Positions 1-9,125 are shown, numbered from the stretch's first letter. The stretch is 64,000 bases of DNA from Streptomyces corallincola (GCF_019104725.1 NZ_JAHRXF010000016.1:1-64000), one strand, 5' to 3'. The notes: generated from the sequence alone by a model not told the origin. Program-made: numbers and translations.

Positions 1-90
1 GGGGGCGACCCCCCGTCGATGGCCCACCCAAAACGGCCACGGCAGCTACAGCCGCCACAGCAGCCACTGCTGTCACGGCAGTTGAGGCGG

Positions 91-864
91 CTACGACAGC
101 AGCAATTCCACCGCGCCCACCACCGTCGCCGCGATCACCAGCCGCTCGAACAGCCGCTGGTCGATCCGCCCGACCGCCCATGTCCCGATCAGCGCGCCGG
201 GTACCACGAACACCGCCAGCGCCGCGTCCAGCAGTAGCGAGCGGCCGTCGATGAGGCCGAGGCCGACGCTGAAGGGGACCTTGGAGACGTTGACGATCAG
301 GAAGAAGAAGGCGGAGGTGCCGAGGAAGCCGAGCTTGCGGAAGCCCGCGGAGAGGAGATACATCGACATGACCGGGCCGCCCGCGTTGGCGACCATCGTG
401 GTGAAGCCGCCGAGCACGCCGTACGAACGGGCTTTCACCCGGCCCGCACGGGTGGCGACGGCGTCCGGTTCGTCGGCCGCCTCGGCGCGGCGGCGGCGCC
501 ACACGGTGACACCGGCCATGACCAGCAGGATGGCGCCGATGGAAATCCGTACAAGGCCGTCGTCGGCCCAGAACAGGAACAGGGTGCCGCCCACCACGCC
601 GAGCGCGACGGCCGGGAACAGCCGCCACAGGGTGGGCCAGTGGGCGTGCCGACGGTAGGCGCGGACGGCGAGCACGTCGCCGAGGATCAGGATCGGCAGC
701 AGGATGCCGGTGGAGGCGCGGGCGGGGAGGACGGCCGCGAACACGGCGAGACTCACCGTGTTGGCGCCGCTCACGGCGGTCTTGGAGAAGCCGACGACCA
801 GCGCCGCCGCTGCCAGCGCCGCGAACCCCCAGCCGGATATGTGCCACAGCGTCATCGTGTTCAT
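91..864 (-). CDS. TauE/SafE (TSUP) family membrane transporter
   Basis: This is a polytopic inner-membrane protein of about 257 residues. It shows the repeated hydrophobic segments and the early glycine/serine-rich loop (VVGFSKTAVSGANT) typical of the TSUP family. Family members export or import sulfite, sulfoacetate or related small organic anions, but the substrate cannot be read from sequence. The annotated start is the methionine beginning MNTMTLWH. An in-frame GTG 30 bases upstream would add PRARTIGLS-like residues, and neither start has a clear ribosome-binding site. The gene is read away from the secreted-protein gene that follows and is not in an operon in this window. Confidence 0.85.
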   Translation of the reverse strand: MNTMTLWHISGWGFAALAAAALVVGFSKTAVSGANTVSLAVFAAVLPARASTGILLPILILGDVLAVRAYRRHAHWPTLWRLFPAVALGVVGGTLFLFWADDGLVRISIGAILLVMAGVTVWRRRRAEAADEPDAVATRAGRVKARSYGVLGGFTTMVANAGGPVMSMYLLSAGFRKLGFLGTSAFFFLIVNVSKVPFSVGLGLIDGRSLLLDAALAVFVVPGALIGTWAVGRIDQRLFERLVIAATVVGAVELLLS

Positions 865-959
865 GGAGAGACCGATGGTACGTGCACGAGGCACTCAACT
901 CGACTTCCCACAAGGGGTGTTCGGGCCACACCTCCGTCCGCGATACTCGCGGCGTCCGC

Positions 960-1006
960 ACGCGTCACACGCGTACGGCGGTCACGCGTGGCCGACCATC
1001 ACGCGT
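960..1006. promoter_or_regulatory. Cluster of four ACGCGT palindromes
   Basis: Four copies of the hexamer ACGCGT lie at 960-965, 969-974, 984-989 and 1001-1006. They sit in the 180-base gap between the exporter and the secreted-protein gene, just upstream of the latter's start codon. They could be protein-binding sites, but at this GC content some clustering can arise by chance. No matching regulator is recognised. Confidence 0.3.
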
Positions 1007-1044
1007 GCCCGGCCGCCGTGCGCACACGACAAACGGGAGAGAAG

Positions 1045-1488
1045 ATGCGCGCTCTGTTCAGAAGACTGGTCGCCGCTGCCGCCGCCACGGTAGGACTCGT
1101 GGCGCTCGCGCCGGTGCAGCAGGCACAGGCGGGTACGTCCTGCACGCCCGTGCTCGGCTGCTCGGGCACGGTCAACTACTCCGGCAGCCTGGTCCTGGCG
1201 GTGCGGGACTGGACGTGCTCCAGCGGTACGACCGCCTCCGCGAGCACGGGATGCGTCTCACTCGCCAACACCCGCTGGCTGAGCGACGGTTACCGTACGC
1301 CGAAGGACCAGGACTGGGACGCGTTCAAGGTGGACGCGGGCTGGTGCGTGCTCGTGGAGTTCCAGATCCCGGCCAAGAAGTGGCACGTCACGTACGACCG
1401 CCGCAACCAGTCCAGCCCGGTCTACGTGAAGGTCGAGAACTTCGGCACCGCGTACGTACGGGGCCAGTCCCGCACGTCCTGCCCCTGA
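1045..1488 (+). CDS. Small secreted cysteine-rich protein
   Basis: The product has 147 residues. An Arg-containing N-terminus, a hydrophobic core and an AQA cleavage site near residue 29 form a clear Sec signal peptide, so the mature protein of about 118 residues is exported. The mature part contains six cysteines (TSC, LGC, WTC, TGC, GWC, TSC), enough for three disulfides, and is rich in Tyr, Trp and Val, suggesting a compact beta protein. The start was chosen at ATG after GGGAGAG, which puts the signal peptide at the very N-terminus; longer in-frame extensions lack this logic. I do not recognise the family. It stands alone, convergent with the thiolase gene downstream. Confidence 0.8.
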   Translation: MRALFRRLVAAAAATVGLVALAPVQQAQAGTSCTPVLGCSGTVNYSGSLVLAVRDWTCSSGTTASASTGCVSLANTRWLSDGYRTPKDQDWDAFKVDAGWCVLVEFQIPAKKWHVTYDRRNQSSPVYVKVENFGTAYVRGQSRTSCP

Positions 1489-1515
1489 ACCATGCCTGAA
1501 TTCGCGTGACTTGAC

Positions 1516-1541
1516 GGCCGCGCCCCCGGCGGGGCGCGGCC
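1516..1541. terminator. Convergent hairpin terminator
   Basis: Eleven-base perfect inverted repeat with a 4-base loop, located between the ends of the secreted-protein gene and the thiolase gene, which converge here. No T-run follows, as is usual in Streptomyces. It could serve both strands. Confidence 0.6.
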
Positions 1542-1590
1542 CGGTCCGCCACAACTCCCCCGGCCGGTGGAGCGCTACGGCGATGACAGC

Positions 1591-2778
1591 TCAGGCCCGC
1601 TCGACCAGTACCGCGCTCCCTTGTCCCACGCCGACGCACATGGTGGCCAGGCCGCGCCCGGCGCCGGTGCGGCGCATGCGGTGCAGGAGGGTGGTCAGGA
1701 TGCGGGCGCCGGAGCAGCCGAGCGGGTGGCCGAGGGCGATGGCGCCGCCGGTCGGGTTGACGAGGTCCGGGTCGATACCGAGCTGGTCCACACAGGCCAG
1801 CGCCTGGGCGGCGAACGCCTCGTTGAACTCGGCCTCCTGGACGTCTCCGATCTCCCAGCCGACGCGGGCGAGCGCCTTGCGGGTGGCGGGGACCGGGCCG
1901 AGGCCCATCACGTCGGGGTGAACGCCCGCCGAGGCACCGGCGACGTAGCGGCCGAGGGATTCGAGGCCCAGTTCACGCAGTGCGTCCTCGCTGACCAGGA
2001 GCAGACCGGCAGCGCCGTCGTTCATCGGGGAGGCGTTGCCCGCCGTGACCGTGCCGTCCGCCCGGAACACCGGCTTGAGGCGGCCCAGTTTCTCCAGCGA
2101 GGTGTCCTCGCGGACGCATTCGTCCTGCTCGACCGCCACTCCGTCCGGCCTTTCCACGGAGAGGAGTTCGGCGTCGAAGTGGCCGTTCTTCCTTGCGGCG
2201 GCTGCCAGTTGATGACTGCGCAGTGCGAACTCGTCCTGCCGTGCACGGGAGATGCCGTGGCGGGCGGCGACCTCCTCGGCCGTCTCGCCCATCGACAGCA
2301 GGCCGTGCAGGTCCTTCATCGCCGGGTTGACCAGTCGCCAGCCGAGCCGGGTGTCGTGGGTCTCGATGCGGTGCGGCAGCGCCTCGTCCGGGCGGGGCAG
2401 CACGAAGGGCGCGCGGCTCATCGACTCGGAACCGCCCGCGAGCACGATGTCGGCCTCGCCGGACGCGATGGTGCGCGCGGCGGCGGTGACCGCCTCCATG
2501 CCGGACGCGCAGAGGCGGTTGACGGTCGCGCCGGGCACGGAGTCGGGCAGCCCGGCGAGCAGGACGGCCATGCGGGCGACGTTCCGGTTGTCCTCGCCCG
2601 CCTGATTGGCGGCACCCCAGTAGACGTCGTCGATCCGGGCCGGGTCGAGGGCGGGCACGTCCGCGACGAGTCGGCGGACGACAGTGGCGGCCAGGTCGTC
2701 GGGGCGTACGGCGGACAGGGCTCCGCGCAGTCTGCCGATGGGCGTACGGCGGGCGGCGGCGAAGTGGACGGGACGCAC
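1591..2778 (-). CDS. Thiolase (acetyl-CoA C-acyltransferase)
   Basis: This is a full-length thiolase of 395 residues that condenses or cleaves acyl-CoA with coenzyme A. The nucleophilic cysteine is Cys90 in [11 protein letters not shown]. The C-terminal [10 protein letters not shown] motif supplies the active-site histidine, and MCVGVGQG supplies the second cysteine. The start is a GTG encoding [15 protein letters not shown], preceded by AGGAG at seven bases; the upstream ATG-led extension lacks such a site. The closest families are beta-ketoadipyl-CoA/acetyl-CoA acyltransferases (PcaF/FadA-like). No aromatic-degradation genes lie beside it, so the pathway is unassigned. Confidence 0.9.
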   Translation of the reverse strand: MRPVHFAAARRTPIGRLRGALSAVRPDDLAATVVRRLVADVPALDPARIDDVYWGAANQAGEDNRNVARMAVLLAGLPDSVPGATVNRLCASGMEAVTAAARTIASGEADIVLAGGSESMSRAPFVLPRPDEALPHRIETHDTRLGWRLVNPAMKDLHGLLSMGETAEEVAARHGISRARQDEFALRSHQLAAAARKNGHFDAELLSVERPDGVAVEQDECVREDTSLEKLGRLKPVFRADGTVTAGNASPMNDGAAGLLLVSEDALRELGLESLGRYVAGASAGVHPDVMGLGPVPATRKALARVGWEIGDVQEAEFNEAFAAQALACVDQLGIDPDLVNPTGGAIALGHPLGCSGARILTTLLHRMRRTGAGRGLATMCVGVGQGSAVLVERA

Positions 2779-2929
2779 GGGACGACTCCTGAGGACGAGC
2801 ACTGCGTTCGAGTTGACCAGCACCACAGTTAATTAGCACTGCTAGTTTGGACTGTAGACCCCGGACGGGCAGCCTGGGAAGATCCCGCCATCCTGCCCCA
2901 CCCCTGCCCTTGAGGCGGACCTATGGATG

Positions 2930-3095
2930 TCCCCCATATGTGGGCTCCCCACGTGTGCGGGCCCCACACGTGGGGAGCCCACACGTGCGGAGCCCACACG
3001 TGCGGAGCCCACATATGCGGAGCCCACATATGCGGAGCCCACATATGCGGAGCCCACATATGCGGAGCCCACATATGCGGAGCCCACCTACGCGA
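2930..3095. repeat. 15-bp tandem repeat array with CACGTG/CATATG cores
   Basis: The gap between the thiolase and hydrolase genes holds head-to-tail 15-base units. Two copies read CCCACACGTGCGGAG and about five read CCCACATATGCGGAG, preceded by degenerate units with GCCCCACACGTGGGG. Each unit carries a palindromic hexamer, CACGTG or CATATG. Because 15 is divisible by three, all six frames are open and encode 5-residue repeats such as EPTYA, WAPHM or CGLRI. None of these has a convincing ribosome-binding site, so I treat the array as non-coding. Very similar units recur near 17011-17080. Confidence 0.85.
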
Positions 3096-3184
3096 GCAGA
3101 GCAGCACCCCTGCGCGAGCCCCACCCACATAGCGGCACCCCGCATGGCCGGAGACACCACACCCACCCACCCCCGGAGGCCCCC

Positions 3185-4027
3185 ATGCCCGACCCCCGCG
3201 AGCACCGGCTCGGCCGCATCACCGCGTACGAGTGGCCGCACCCCGCGCCTCGCTACCTGGCCCTGCTGGTGCACGGCTACGGCGAGCACGCCGGACGGCA
3301 TGCCGGAGTGGCCGAGGTCCTGCACGGGCACGGAGCCGCCGTGTACGCGCCCGACCACACCGGGCACGGGAAGTCCGACGGCGAGCGGGTGGTGATCGAG
3401 GACTTCGAGGAGGTCGTCGCGGACGTGCACCGCGTGTCGGAGCGGGCCCGCACCGCCCATCCAGGGCTGCCGCTGCTCATGGTGGGCCACTCGATGGGCG
3501 GGCTCATCGCGTCCCGGTACGCGCAGCGGTACCCGGACGAGCTGAGCGCGCTCGTGCTGTCCGGGCCGGTGATCGGCGCCTGGGAGCTGCCCGTCCGGCT
3601 GCTCGCCCTGGACGAGATTCCGGACGTCCCGATCAACCCGGCCGCGCTGTCCCGTGACCCGGTGGTGGGCGCCGCCTACGCGGCCGACCCACTGGTGTGG
3701 CACGGCCCCATGAAACGGCCGACACTTCTGGCGTTCACGCACACCCTGGAGCGGATCGCCGAGGAGGGCGAGGTGCCCGCGCTGCCGATGCTCTGGCTGC
3801 ACGGCTCGGACGACCGACTCGTCCCGATCGACGGCAGCAGGCCGGGCGTGGCACGGCTCAGCGGGGGCCGGGCGGTGGAGCGGGTCTTCCCCGGCGCACG
3901 ACACGAGGTGTTCCTGGAGACCAACCGCGAGGAGGCCTTCGCGGAGCTGCTGGATTTCGTGGACTCGGTACTCCCGCGCTCCGGAAACCCGGCAGACCCC
4001 TCCCCCACCTCATCACCCCGTCCCTGA
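3185..4027 (+). CDS. Alpha/beta hydrolase, monoacylglycerol lipase / lysophospholipase-like
   Basis: This is a 280-residue serine hydrolase of the Hydrolase_4 (monoglyceride lipase) type. Residues 28-40 form the oxyanion loop VHGYGEHAGRH, GHSMGG supplies nucleophile Ser103, LHGSDDRLVP gives the catalytic Asp, and ARHEVF gives the His. It has no signal peptide, so it is probably cytoplasmic and acts on glycerol esters or lysophospholipids. The start ATG follows GGAGG at five bases. The frame stays open upstream through the 15-bp repeats, giving a possible 86-residue EPTYA extension, but the strong ribosome-binding site argues against it. Confidence 0.88.
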   Translation: MPDPREHRLGRITAYEWPHPAPRYLALLVHGYGEHAGRHAGVAEVLHGHGAAVYAPDHTGHGKSDGERVVIEDFEEVVADVHRVSERARTAHPGLPLLMVGHSMGGLIASRYAQRYPDELSALVLSGPVIGAWELPVRLLALDEIPDVPINPAALSRDPVVGAAYAADPLVWHGPMKRPTLLAFTHTLERIAEEGEVPALPMLWLHGSDDRLVPIDGSRPGVARLSGGRAVERVFPGARHEVFLETNREEAFAELLDFVDSVLPRSGNPADPSPTSSPRP

Positions 4028-4139
4028 CCTCCTCCTTATCCGGACAGGGAGCTGGCCGAAGACCGTCTGCACCGCGCGGCATGCTCGTGGCAGACTGCAC
4101 CGCGCGTCCGCCGGGGACGCGCGGACCGGAGGAGTCGGC

Positions 4140-4943
4140 GTGACGGGTACCGAAGAGGCAGTCGGACGGATCGACACCACCCGCCCGCATCCGGCGCGGG
4201 TCTACGACTGGTTCCTCGGCGGCAAGGACAACTACCCCGTGGACGAGGAACTCGGCCGGAGAATAACGGAGATCGAGAGCACCGCGCCGCAGTCCGCGCG
4301 TGCCAACCGCGCGTTCATGCGGCGTGCCGTACGCCATCTGGCCGCGGAGCAGGGCGTCCGTCAGTTCCTGGACATCGGCACCGGTATCCCGACCGAGCCC
4401 AACCTGCACCAGATCGCCCAGTCCGTCGCGCCGGACGCGCGCGTCGTCTACGTGGACAACGATCCCATCGTGCTGGCCCACGCGGGCGCCCTGCTGCGCG
4501 GCACCCCGGAAGGGGTCACCGAGTACCTCCAGGCCGACGCGCTCGACACCGCCTCGATTCTCGAACAGGCCGCGAAATTTCTGGACTTCGGCCGCCCCGT
4601 GGCCCTTTCGCTGATCGCCCTGCTGCACTTCATGAAGGACGACGACGGGCCGCACGCGATGGTGGACACCCTGGTGGACGCGCTGGCGCCGGGCAGCTTC
4701 CTGGTGCTGTCGATGATGACGGCCGACTTCGACCCGGTGAACGTCCGGCGCGGCATCGACGCGTACGCGGCGGGCGGGGTGACCCTGGTCGCCCGCTCCC
4801 GTGCGGAAGTGGGCGCGTTCTTCGGCGAGTCGGAGGTGCTGGAGCCCGGTGTCGTACCGGTCGCGGAGTGGCACCCCGAGGAGCCGATCCCGGCGGGCTC
4901 GGCTCCGGTGCCGCTGTACGGAGCGGTGGGCCGCACGTCGTAG
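4140..4943 (+). CDS. SAM-dependent methyltransferase, DUF574 family (copy 1)
   Basis: This 267-residue protein belongs to the DUF574/Methyltransf_19 family, which is greatly expanded in Streptomyces. It has the family hallmark GGKDNYPVD near residue 30, the SAM-binding loop FLDIGTGIPT around residue 80 and YVDNDPIVL at strand beta-2. The substrate is unknown. A close paralog lies 1.2 kb downstream (6090-6899), sharing the YVDNDPIVL block and the C-terminal PVPxYGAV ending. Start GTG follows the GGAG of CCGGAGGAGTC closely. Confidence 0.88.
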   Translation: MTGTEEAVGRIDTTRPHPARVYDWFLGGKDNYPVDEELGRRITEIESTAPQSARANRAFMRRAVRHLAAEQGVRQFLDIGTGIPTEPNLHQIAQSVAPDARVVYVDNDPIVLAHAGALLRGTPEGVTEYLQADALDTASILEQAAKFLDFGRPVALSLIALLHFMKDDDGPHAMVDTLVDALAPGSFLVLSMMTADFDPVNVRRGIDAYAAGGVTLVARSRAEVGAFFGESEVLEPGVVPVAEWHPEEPIPAGSAPVPLYGAVGRTS

Positions 4944-4998
4944 ACCGCCGACGAGCCTGCCGCCGGGCCGAGTTGGCCGGACCGCCGCCCCGCATTTG

Positions 4999-5868
4999 TC
5001 AGGCGGGCGGCAGTGGAATGTCCAGCACCTCCGCGATCGTCCGCAGCACCCCGTTCTCGTTGTTGGAGGGCGCCATGTGGCGGGCGCGACGGGCCACTTC
5101 GGGGTGCGCGTTGGACATGGCGTACGACCAGTCGGCGGCGTCCAGCATCTCCAGGTCGTTGAGGTAGTCCCCGAAGACCATCGTCTGCGCGGGGGTGATG
5201 CCCAGGTCACGCTGGAGCAGGCGCAGCGCGGTGCCCTTGTTCGCGGTGCGGTTCATGATGTCCACCCAGTGCTCGCCGGACACGACGACCTGATGGGTGG
5301 CGGCGAACGCGCCGAGCGCGGGTGCCGTGCCGTGCTCCACGGGTCCGAAGTCGAAGACGGCGACCTTGATCACGTCGTCGTCCACGGCGGTGACGTCCTC
5401 CACCACCCGGTGCTCGACGTAGTACCGGCGCACCTCGGCGAGGAACGCCTCGTCCGTCCGCTCGACGTACGCCGCCCGCCTGCCGCACACCACGGCACCC
5501 ACGTCGGCTCCACCCTCCGTCAACTTCCTTACGGTATGGGTTATTTCGGCGGCGACGGCGGTGTCCAGCGGGTCGGAGTGCAGCTCCACCCCGTCGCGTA
5601 CCACGTAGGTGCCGTTCTCCGCGATGAAGGCCGTACCGTCCGCGACCGGGGCGAACTGCCGGGCCAGCGTGGCGTACTGGCGTCCGCTGGCCGGGCTGAA
5701 CCGCACGCCCCTGCGCCGTAGTTCGGCCAGCATGGGCCACAGGCCGTCCGGGAGGTGCTTGGCGTCGTCCAGGAGGGTGCCGTCCATGTCGGTGACGACG
5801 AGACGGATGTCGGCGGGACCGGCGGGCACGGGCGAGGGGTTGATCAGCGGCGCGGGCGTGGCGGGCAT
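4999..5868 (-). CDS. HAD-superfamily phosphatase, Cof type
   Basis: The 289-residue protein is a Cof-type (class IIB) haloacid-dehalogenase phosphatase. DMDGT at residues 27-31 carries the catalytic aspartates, and GDYLNDLEML near the C-terminus is the metal-binding motif IV. The mid-protein cap region matches the Cof fold. Such enzymes dephosphorylate sugar phosphates, pyridoxal phosphate or similar metabolites; the substrate here is unknown. The start MPATPAPLINP follows GGAAGAAG. It is transcribed against the two flanking methyltransferase genes. Confidence 0.88.
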   Translation of the reverse strand: MPATPAPLINPSPVPAGPADIRLVVTDMDGTLLDDAKHLPDGLWPMLAELRRRGVRFSPASGRQYATLARQFAPVADGTAFIAENGTYVVRDGVELHSDPLDTAVAAEITHTVRKLTEGGADVGAVVCGRRAAYVERTDEAFLAEVRRYYVEHRVVEDVTAVDDDVIKVAVFDFGPVEHGTAPALGAFAATHQVVVSGEHWVDIMNRTANKGTALRLLQRDLGITPAQTMVFGDYLNDLEMLDAADWSYAMSNAHPEVARRARHMAPSNNENGVLRTIAEVLDIPLPPA

Positions 5869-6089
5869 GACTTCTTCCGGTGAGGGTATGGCGGATCGGG
5901 TGCCGCTCCAGTGTTCCTCATCCGGGGACGGGCCACGCGGCCCGGTGCCGCCCCTCGGCGAGGTGTCCGGCGAGCCGTTTCCGCAGGGTGGGCGGGCCGT
6001 CACGGTGCGCGGTTTCCGGGACAGCGCGATCAAGGTGACTGCACAATGGCGGCGGACCACCACGGGGCCACGAGGAGAGGGGCGGCGAC

Positions 6090-6899
6090 GTGACCGAGGG
6101 CGACTCCACGACGGCATGGCCGGCGAGGCTGAACACCTCCGTGGCGCACAACGCGCGCGTCTGGAACTACTGGATCGGCGGCAAGGACAACTACGAGGTC
6201 GATCAGCGGGTGGGCGAGCAGGTCGCCGGGATGTTCCCGGTGATCCGGGCCGTGGCCCGCGCCGACCGGGGTTTCCTCGGGCGCACGGTGAGCCACCTGG
6301 CCGGGGAGCGCGGGATGCGCCAGTTCCTCGACGTGGGCACCGGGCTGCCGACGGTGGACAACACCCACGAGATCGCACAGCGCGTCGCACCGGACTCCCG
6401 GATCGTCTACGTGGACAACGACCCGATCGTCCTGGTGCACGCCCGCTCGCTGCTGACCAGTTCCCCCGAGGGCGTCACCGACTACATCGACGCCGATGTG
6501 CGCGACCCGGAGTCCATCGTGCAGGCCGCCGCCGACACCCTGGACCTGTCGCAGCCGGTCGCGGTGATGATGCTGGGCATCCTGAACTTCGTCCTGGACA
6601 CCGACGAGGCGCACGACATCGTGCGCCGGATCATGGCCGCCGTCCCGTCCGGCAGCCATCTGGTACTGACCCATCCGACGTACGACGCGGAGGTGGGCGG
6701 CGAGGGCAATGTCGCGGCGATGGAGTTCTGGAACGCCAACGCCACCCCACCGATCACCGCGCGCAGCCATGCGCGGATCGCGGCCTTCCTGGACGGCCTG
6801 GACATGGTCGAGCCGGGCCTGGTGCCGTGTTCCCAGTGGCGGGCCGAGGCGGACGCCGCGCCGGTGCCGCAGTACGGCGCGGTCGCGGTGAAACCCTGA
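6090..6899 (+). CDS. SAM-dependent methyltransferase, DUF574 family (copy 2)
   Basis: A 269-residue paralog of the methyltransferase at 4140-4943. It has GGKDNYEVD, the SAM loop FLDVGTGLPT and an identical YVDNDPIVL block. A C-terminal PVPQYGAVAV tail closes the fold. The start ATG or GTG lies just after GGAGAGGGGCGGCG. The acceptor substrate is unknown; many members of this family are scattered near regulators in Streptomyces. The two copies probably arose by duplication, with the HAD phosphatase now between them. Confidence 0.88.
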   Translation: MTEGDSTTAWPARLNTSVAHNARVWNYWIGGKDNYEVDQRVGEQVAGMFPVIRAVARADRGFLGRTVSHLAGERGMRQFLDVGTGLPTVDNTHEIAQRVAPDSRIVYVDNDPIVLVHARSLLTSSPEGVTDYIDADVRDPESIVQAAADTLDLSQPVAVMMLGILNFVLDTDEAHDIVRRIMAAVPSGSHLVLTHPTYDAEVGGEGNVAAMEFWNANATPPITARSHARIAAFLDGLDMVEPGLVPCSQWRAEADAAPVPQYGAVAVKP

Positions 6900-7049
6900 C
6901 CACGGCGACCGGGGACCCACCTCGCGCACCCCGAACCAGCCTGACGGGGAAGGTACTTGGGCGGCGATCCCCCGTCGCCCCCACGGACTTCCCGCACCGA
7001 TCCGGCCCGCTGCCCGGCGGGCGCCCCACCCGGAAAGTATGATCAAGCA

Positions 7050-7586
7050 ATGTCTGACATGACCGAAACCACGCCCGGCTGGCTGTCCAGCGACGAGCTG
7101 GAGATGGCCAGGGCCAGGATGCCGATCCTGTACGTCGAGGCCGTACCCGTGCGGGTGGACGACAGCGGTGAAGTCACCAGCATCGGACTGCTGCTGCGCA
7201 TCGGCCCGGACGGCACGGTCAGCCGCACCCTGGTGTCCGGCCGCGTGCTGCACCACGAGCGCGTCCGTGACGCCCTGCTGCGCCACCTGGAGAAGGACCT
7301 CGGCCCGGTCGCCCTGCCCCGCGTCCCGGCCTCGCTCCAGCCCTTCACCGTCGCGGAGTACTTCCCCACGGTGGGTGTGACCGCGTACCACGATCCCCGC
7401 CAGCACGCTGTGTCGCTGGCCTATGTGGTCCCGGTCACCGGGGACTGCCGCCCGCGCCAGGACGCCCTGGATCTCGTCTGGTTCAGCCCCCAAGATGCGG
7501 CCTCGGCCGCCGTGCAGAACGAGATGCCGGGCGGCCACGGAGCACTGCTGAAGCAGGCGCTGGCCCATGTGGGTGTGATCGGGTAG
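7050..7586 (+). CDS. NUDIX-like protein, DUF4916 family
   Basis: A 178-residue cytoplasmic protein that matches the actinobacterial DUF4916 family, distantly NUDIX-like. It starts MSDMTETTPGWLSSDELE, continues with the conserved PILYVEAVPVRVD strand, and has LVWFSPQDA near the C-terminus. A canonical GX5EX7REUXEEXGU NUDIX box is not visible, so hydrolase activity is uncertain. The gene ends 16 bases before the convergent maleylpyruvate-isomerase-like gene. Confidence 0.75.
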   Translation: MSDMTETTPGWLSSDELEMARARMPILYVEAVPVRVDDSGEVTSIGLLLRIGPDGTVSRTLVSGRVLHHERVRDALLRHLEKDLGPVALPRVPASLQPFTVAEYFPTVGVTAYHDPRQHAVSLAYVVPVTGDCRPRQDALDLVWFSPQDAASAAVQNEMPGGHGALLKQALAHVGVIG

Positions 7587-7602
7587 CCGGGACCCGCGTG
7601 GT

Positions 7603-8427
7603 TCAGGGTGCGGCGAAGAGGGTGGGGAAGCGCGGGGCGAGCCAGGGTCTGCGCCCCCAGGCGAGCACATGTCCGCGTGACATGGCCTGCCAGGGGCCCA
7701 GCCGTCCCAGCGCGATGAGGAGGAAGCCGACCGGCGAGACGAGGATGGTGCAGTCCGGGCGCTCCGGCGGCCCGGGCAGCACCTCGACCGTACCGTCGGT
7801 GAAGGTGACGCCGAAGGCCGGGCCGCGCCGGACACGCAGGGTGAAACGGGCCGTCAGCGTGGACGGGACGGCGACGCGCGGCATCACCGCCTTCAGGAAC
7901 GGCAGACACAGGCCGACCCGCGTCTCGTCGATCATGTGCGGCCGACACAGGCCGCGCGCGAGGTCGTAGCCGTGGCCCAGCATGTGGGTCAGCAGGTACG
8001 AGGCCAGTACGTCCTGGTCCATCCGGCCCAGCGGGGTCAGGAGGGTCCGGTCGGCGGTCCCGTCCGCGGCAGCTCGGTCCACGGCGTTAAGAAACGTTTC
8101 AGCCTGCGTGACGATCATCGCGGCCAGCGGTTTCGCGGCGCGTTCGGGGAACTCGGTGAGGCTTCGGGCGTTGGCCGCCGCGAGGCTCCGCGGCGTGCCG
8201 TCGCCGTAGGGGCGTTCCCGGCCGGACACCAGGTCGGCCATGAGCCCGTTGGCCAGCGCCAGGTGGGCGGCCGTCTCACCGACGGTCCACGCCAGCCCCG
8301 GTACCGGAAGGGCCGGGTCGGCGGCGCCGTTCAGCAGCGCGGCGACGGCGTGCGCGGTCTCCCGTATCGCCCGCCCGAGCCCGTCCGGCAGGGTGTCCGG
8401 GGCGCTCGTCCGTGCTGCATGTTCCAC
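7603..8427 (-). CDS. Maleylpyruvate isomerase N-terminal / DinB-fold protein
   Basis: The 274-residue product has an N-terminal DinB-like helical bundle of the actinobacterial TIGR03083 type. GLAWTVGETAAHLALA carries the first metal-ligand histidine, and LLTHMLGHGYDLAR carries the others. A C-terminal SCP2-like domain of about 100 residues follows. Relatives are mycothiol-dependent isomerases or S-transferases, and mycothiol is the actinobacterial thiol, but the substrate is unknown. The GTG start beginning MEHAART follows AGGAG at ten bases. A much longer in-frame frame upstream is an artefact of high GC. It lies downstream of tRNA-Pro on the same strand. Confidence 0.75.
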   Translation of the reverse strand: MEHAARTSAPDTLPDGLGRAIRETAHAVAALLNGAADPALPVPGLAWTVGETAAHLALANGLMADLVSGRERPYGDGTPRSLAAANARSLTEFPERAAKPLAAMIVTQAETFLNAVDRAAADGTADRTLLTPLGRMDQDVLASYLLTHMLGHGYDLARGLCRPHMIDETRVGLCLPFLKAVMPRVAVPSTLTARFTLRVRRGPAFGVTFTDGTVEVLPGPPERPDCTILVSPVGFLLIALGRLGPWQAMSRGHVLAWGRRPWLAPRFPTLFAAP

Positions 8428-8570
8428 GCCGCTCGTGCTCCTCGCGTCTCGCCGATCGGGCCTGTGCAGCCGGTACCAAACCAGACCCACCGGTCCGGGA
8501 CAAGGGGCCCGCGAGGAATCGCACAGAGACCGCACACGGCCGCGCCCGCCGAGCAAGCCGGACATACGAA

Positions 8571-8602
8571 AGGCCGCCCTCTCGTGGATGAGAGAACGGC
8601 CT
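8571..8602 (-). terminator. tRNA-Pro transcription terminator
   Basis: Long stem-loop about 20 bases after the tRNA on the minus strand. Thirteen-base arms (AGGCCG-TTCTCTC against GAGAGGG-CGGCCT with one wobble) enclose a 6-base loop. Confidence 0.75.
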
Positions 8603-8620
8603 CCGACCAGCGTTTCCGCG

Positions 8621-8697
<77 letters not shown>

Positions 8698-9125
8698 GTG
8701 CCCGTCTGACCTGGGGTTTCCCCGGTCGGAACGCGCAGGGAAACAATACCGCACTCGGGTCGGTGGTCGCGCCTCCGTTTGCTGACCGGGGCTCGTGCCG
8801 GAGCTGGAGATCTCCAGCGGGTCGCCCCGGCACGGGCTGCCGCTGGCAGTGCGCACCGCGCTGGGGCTGGGGACGCGGGGGTGTGGGGCGGGGGGCGTGG
8901 GCGCGGTGCTGGTGAGTGCCGTCGCCTCTTGGACCGGCCGTCCGAGGGCTACACCCACATGGCGCCGGTGACGTGGTGCCGCTGGACACGCTGGATGGCT
9001 GGACCGTACGGGCGCCATCCTCGTGGAGCCCTGCCTCGGGGCCGGGCCGGGGCGGCTACCCCGGCGTGAGTCGGCGCCAACCCCGTGCGGGACCGGTGTG
9101 CGCCGGTGCGCGGGCCCCGCGTCGG
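8698..9125. other. Gene-free stretch between tRNA-Pro and the MFS gene
   Basis: No convincing gene is seen in these 428 bases. The plus-strand frame from about 8800 reads ELEISSGSPRHGLPLAVRT, which looks protein-like, but it is soon interrupted by a stop. Codon usage then breaks down, so a decayed gene remnant is possible. The end nearest the MFS gene is very G-rich. Confidence 0.4.

Noticed and set aside
2930..3095. CRISPR array
   Set aside because: The units are 15 bases and directly adjacent with no spacers between; there are no cas genes nearby.
2927..3184. N-terminal EPTYA-repeat extension of the hydrolase
   Set aside because: A strong ribosome-binding site precedes the internal ATG at 3185, and the repeat reads open in every frame.
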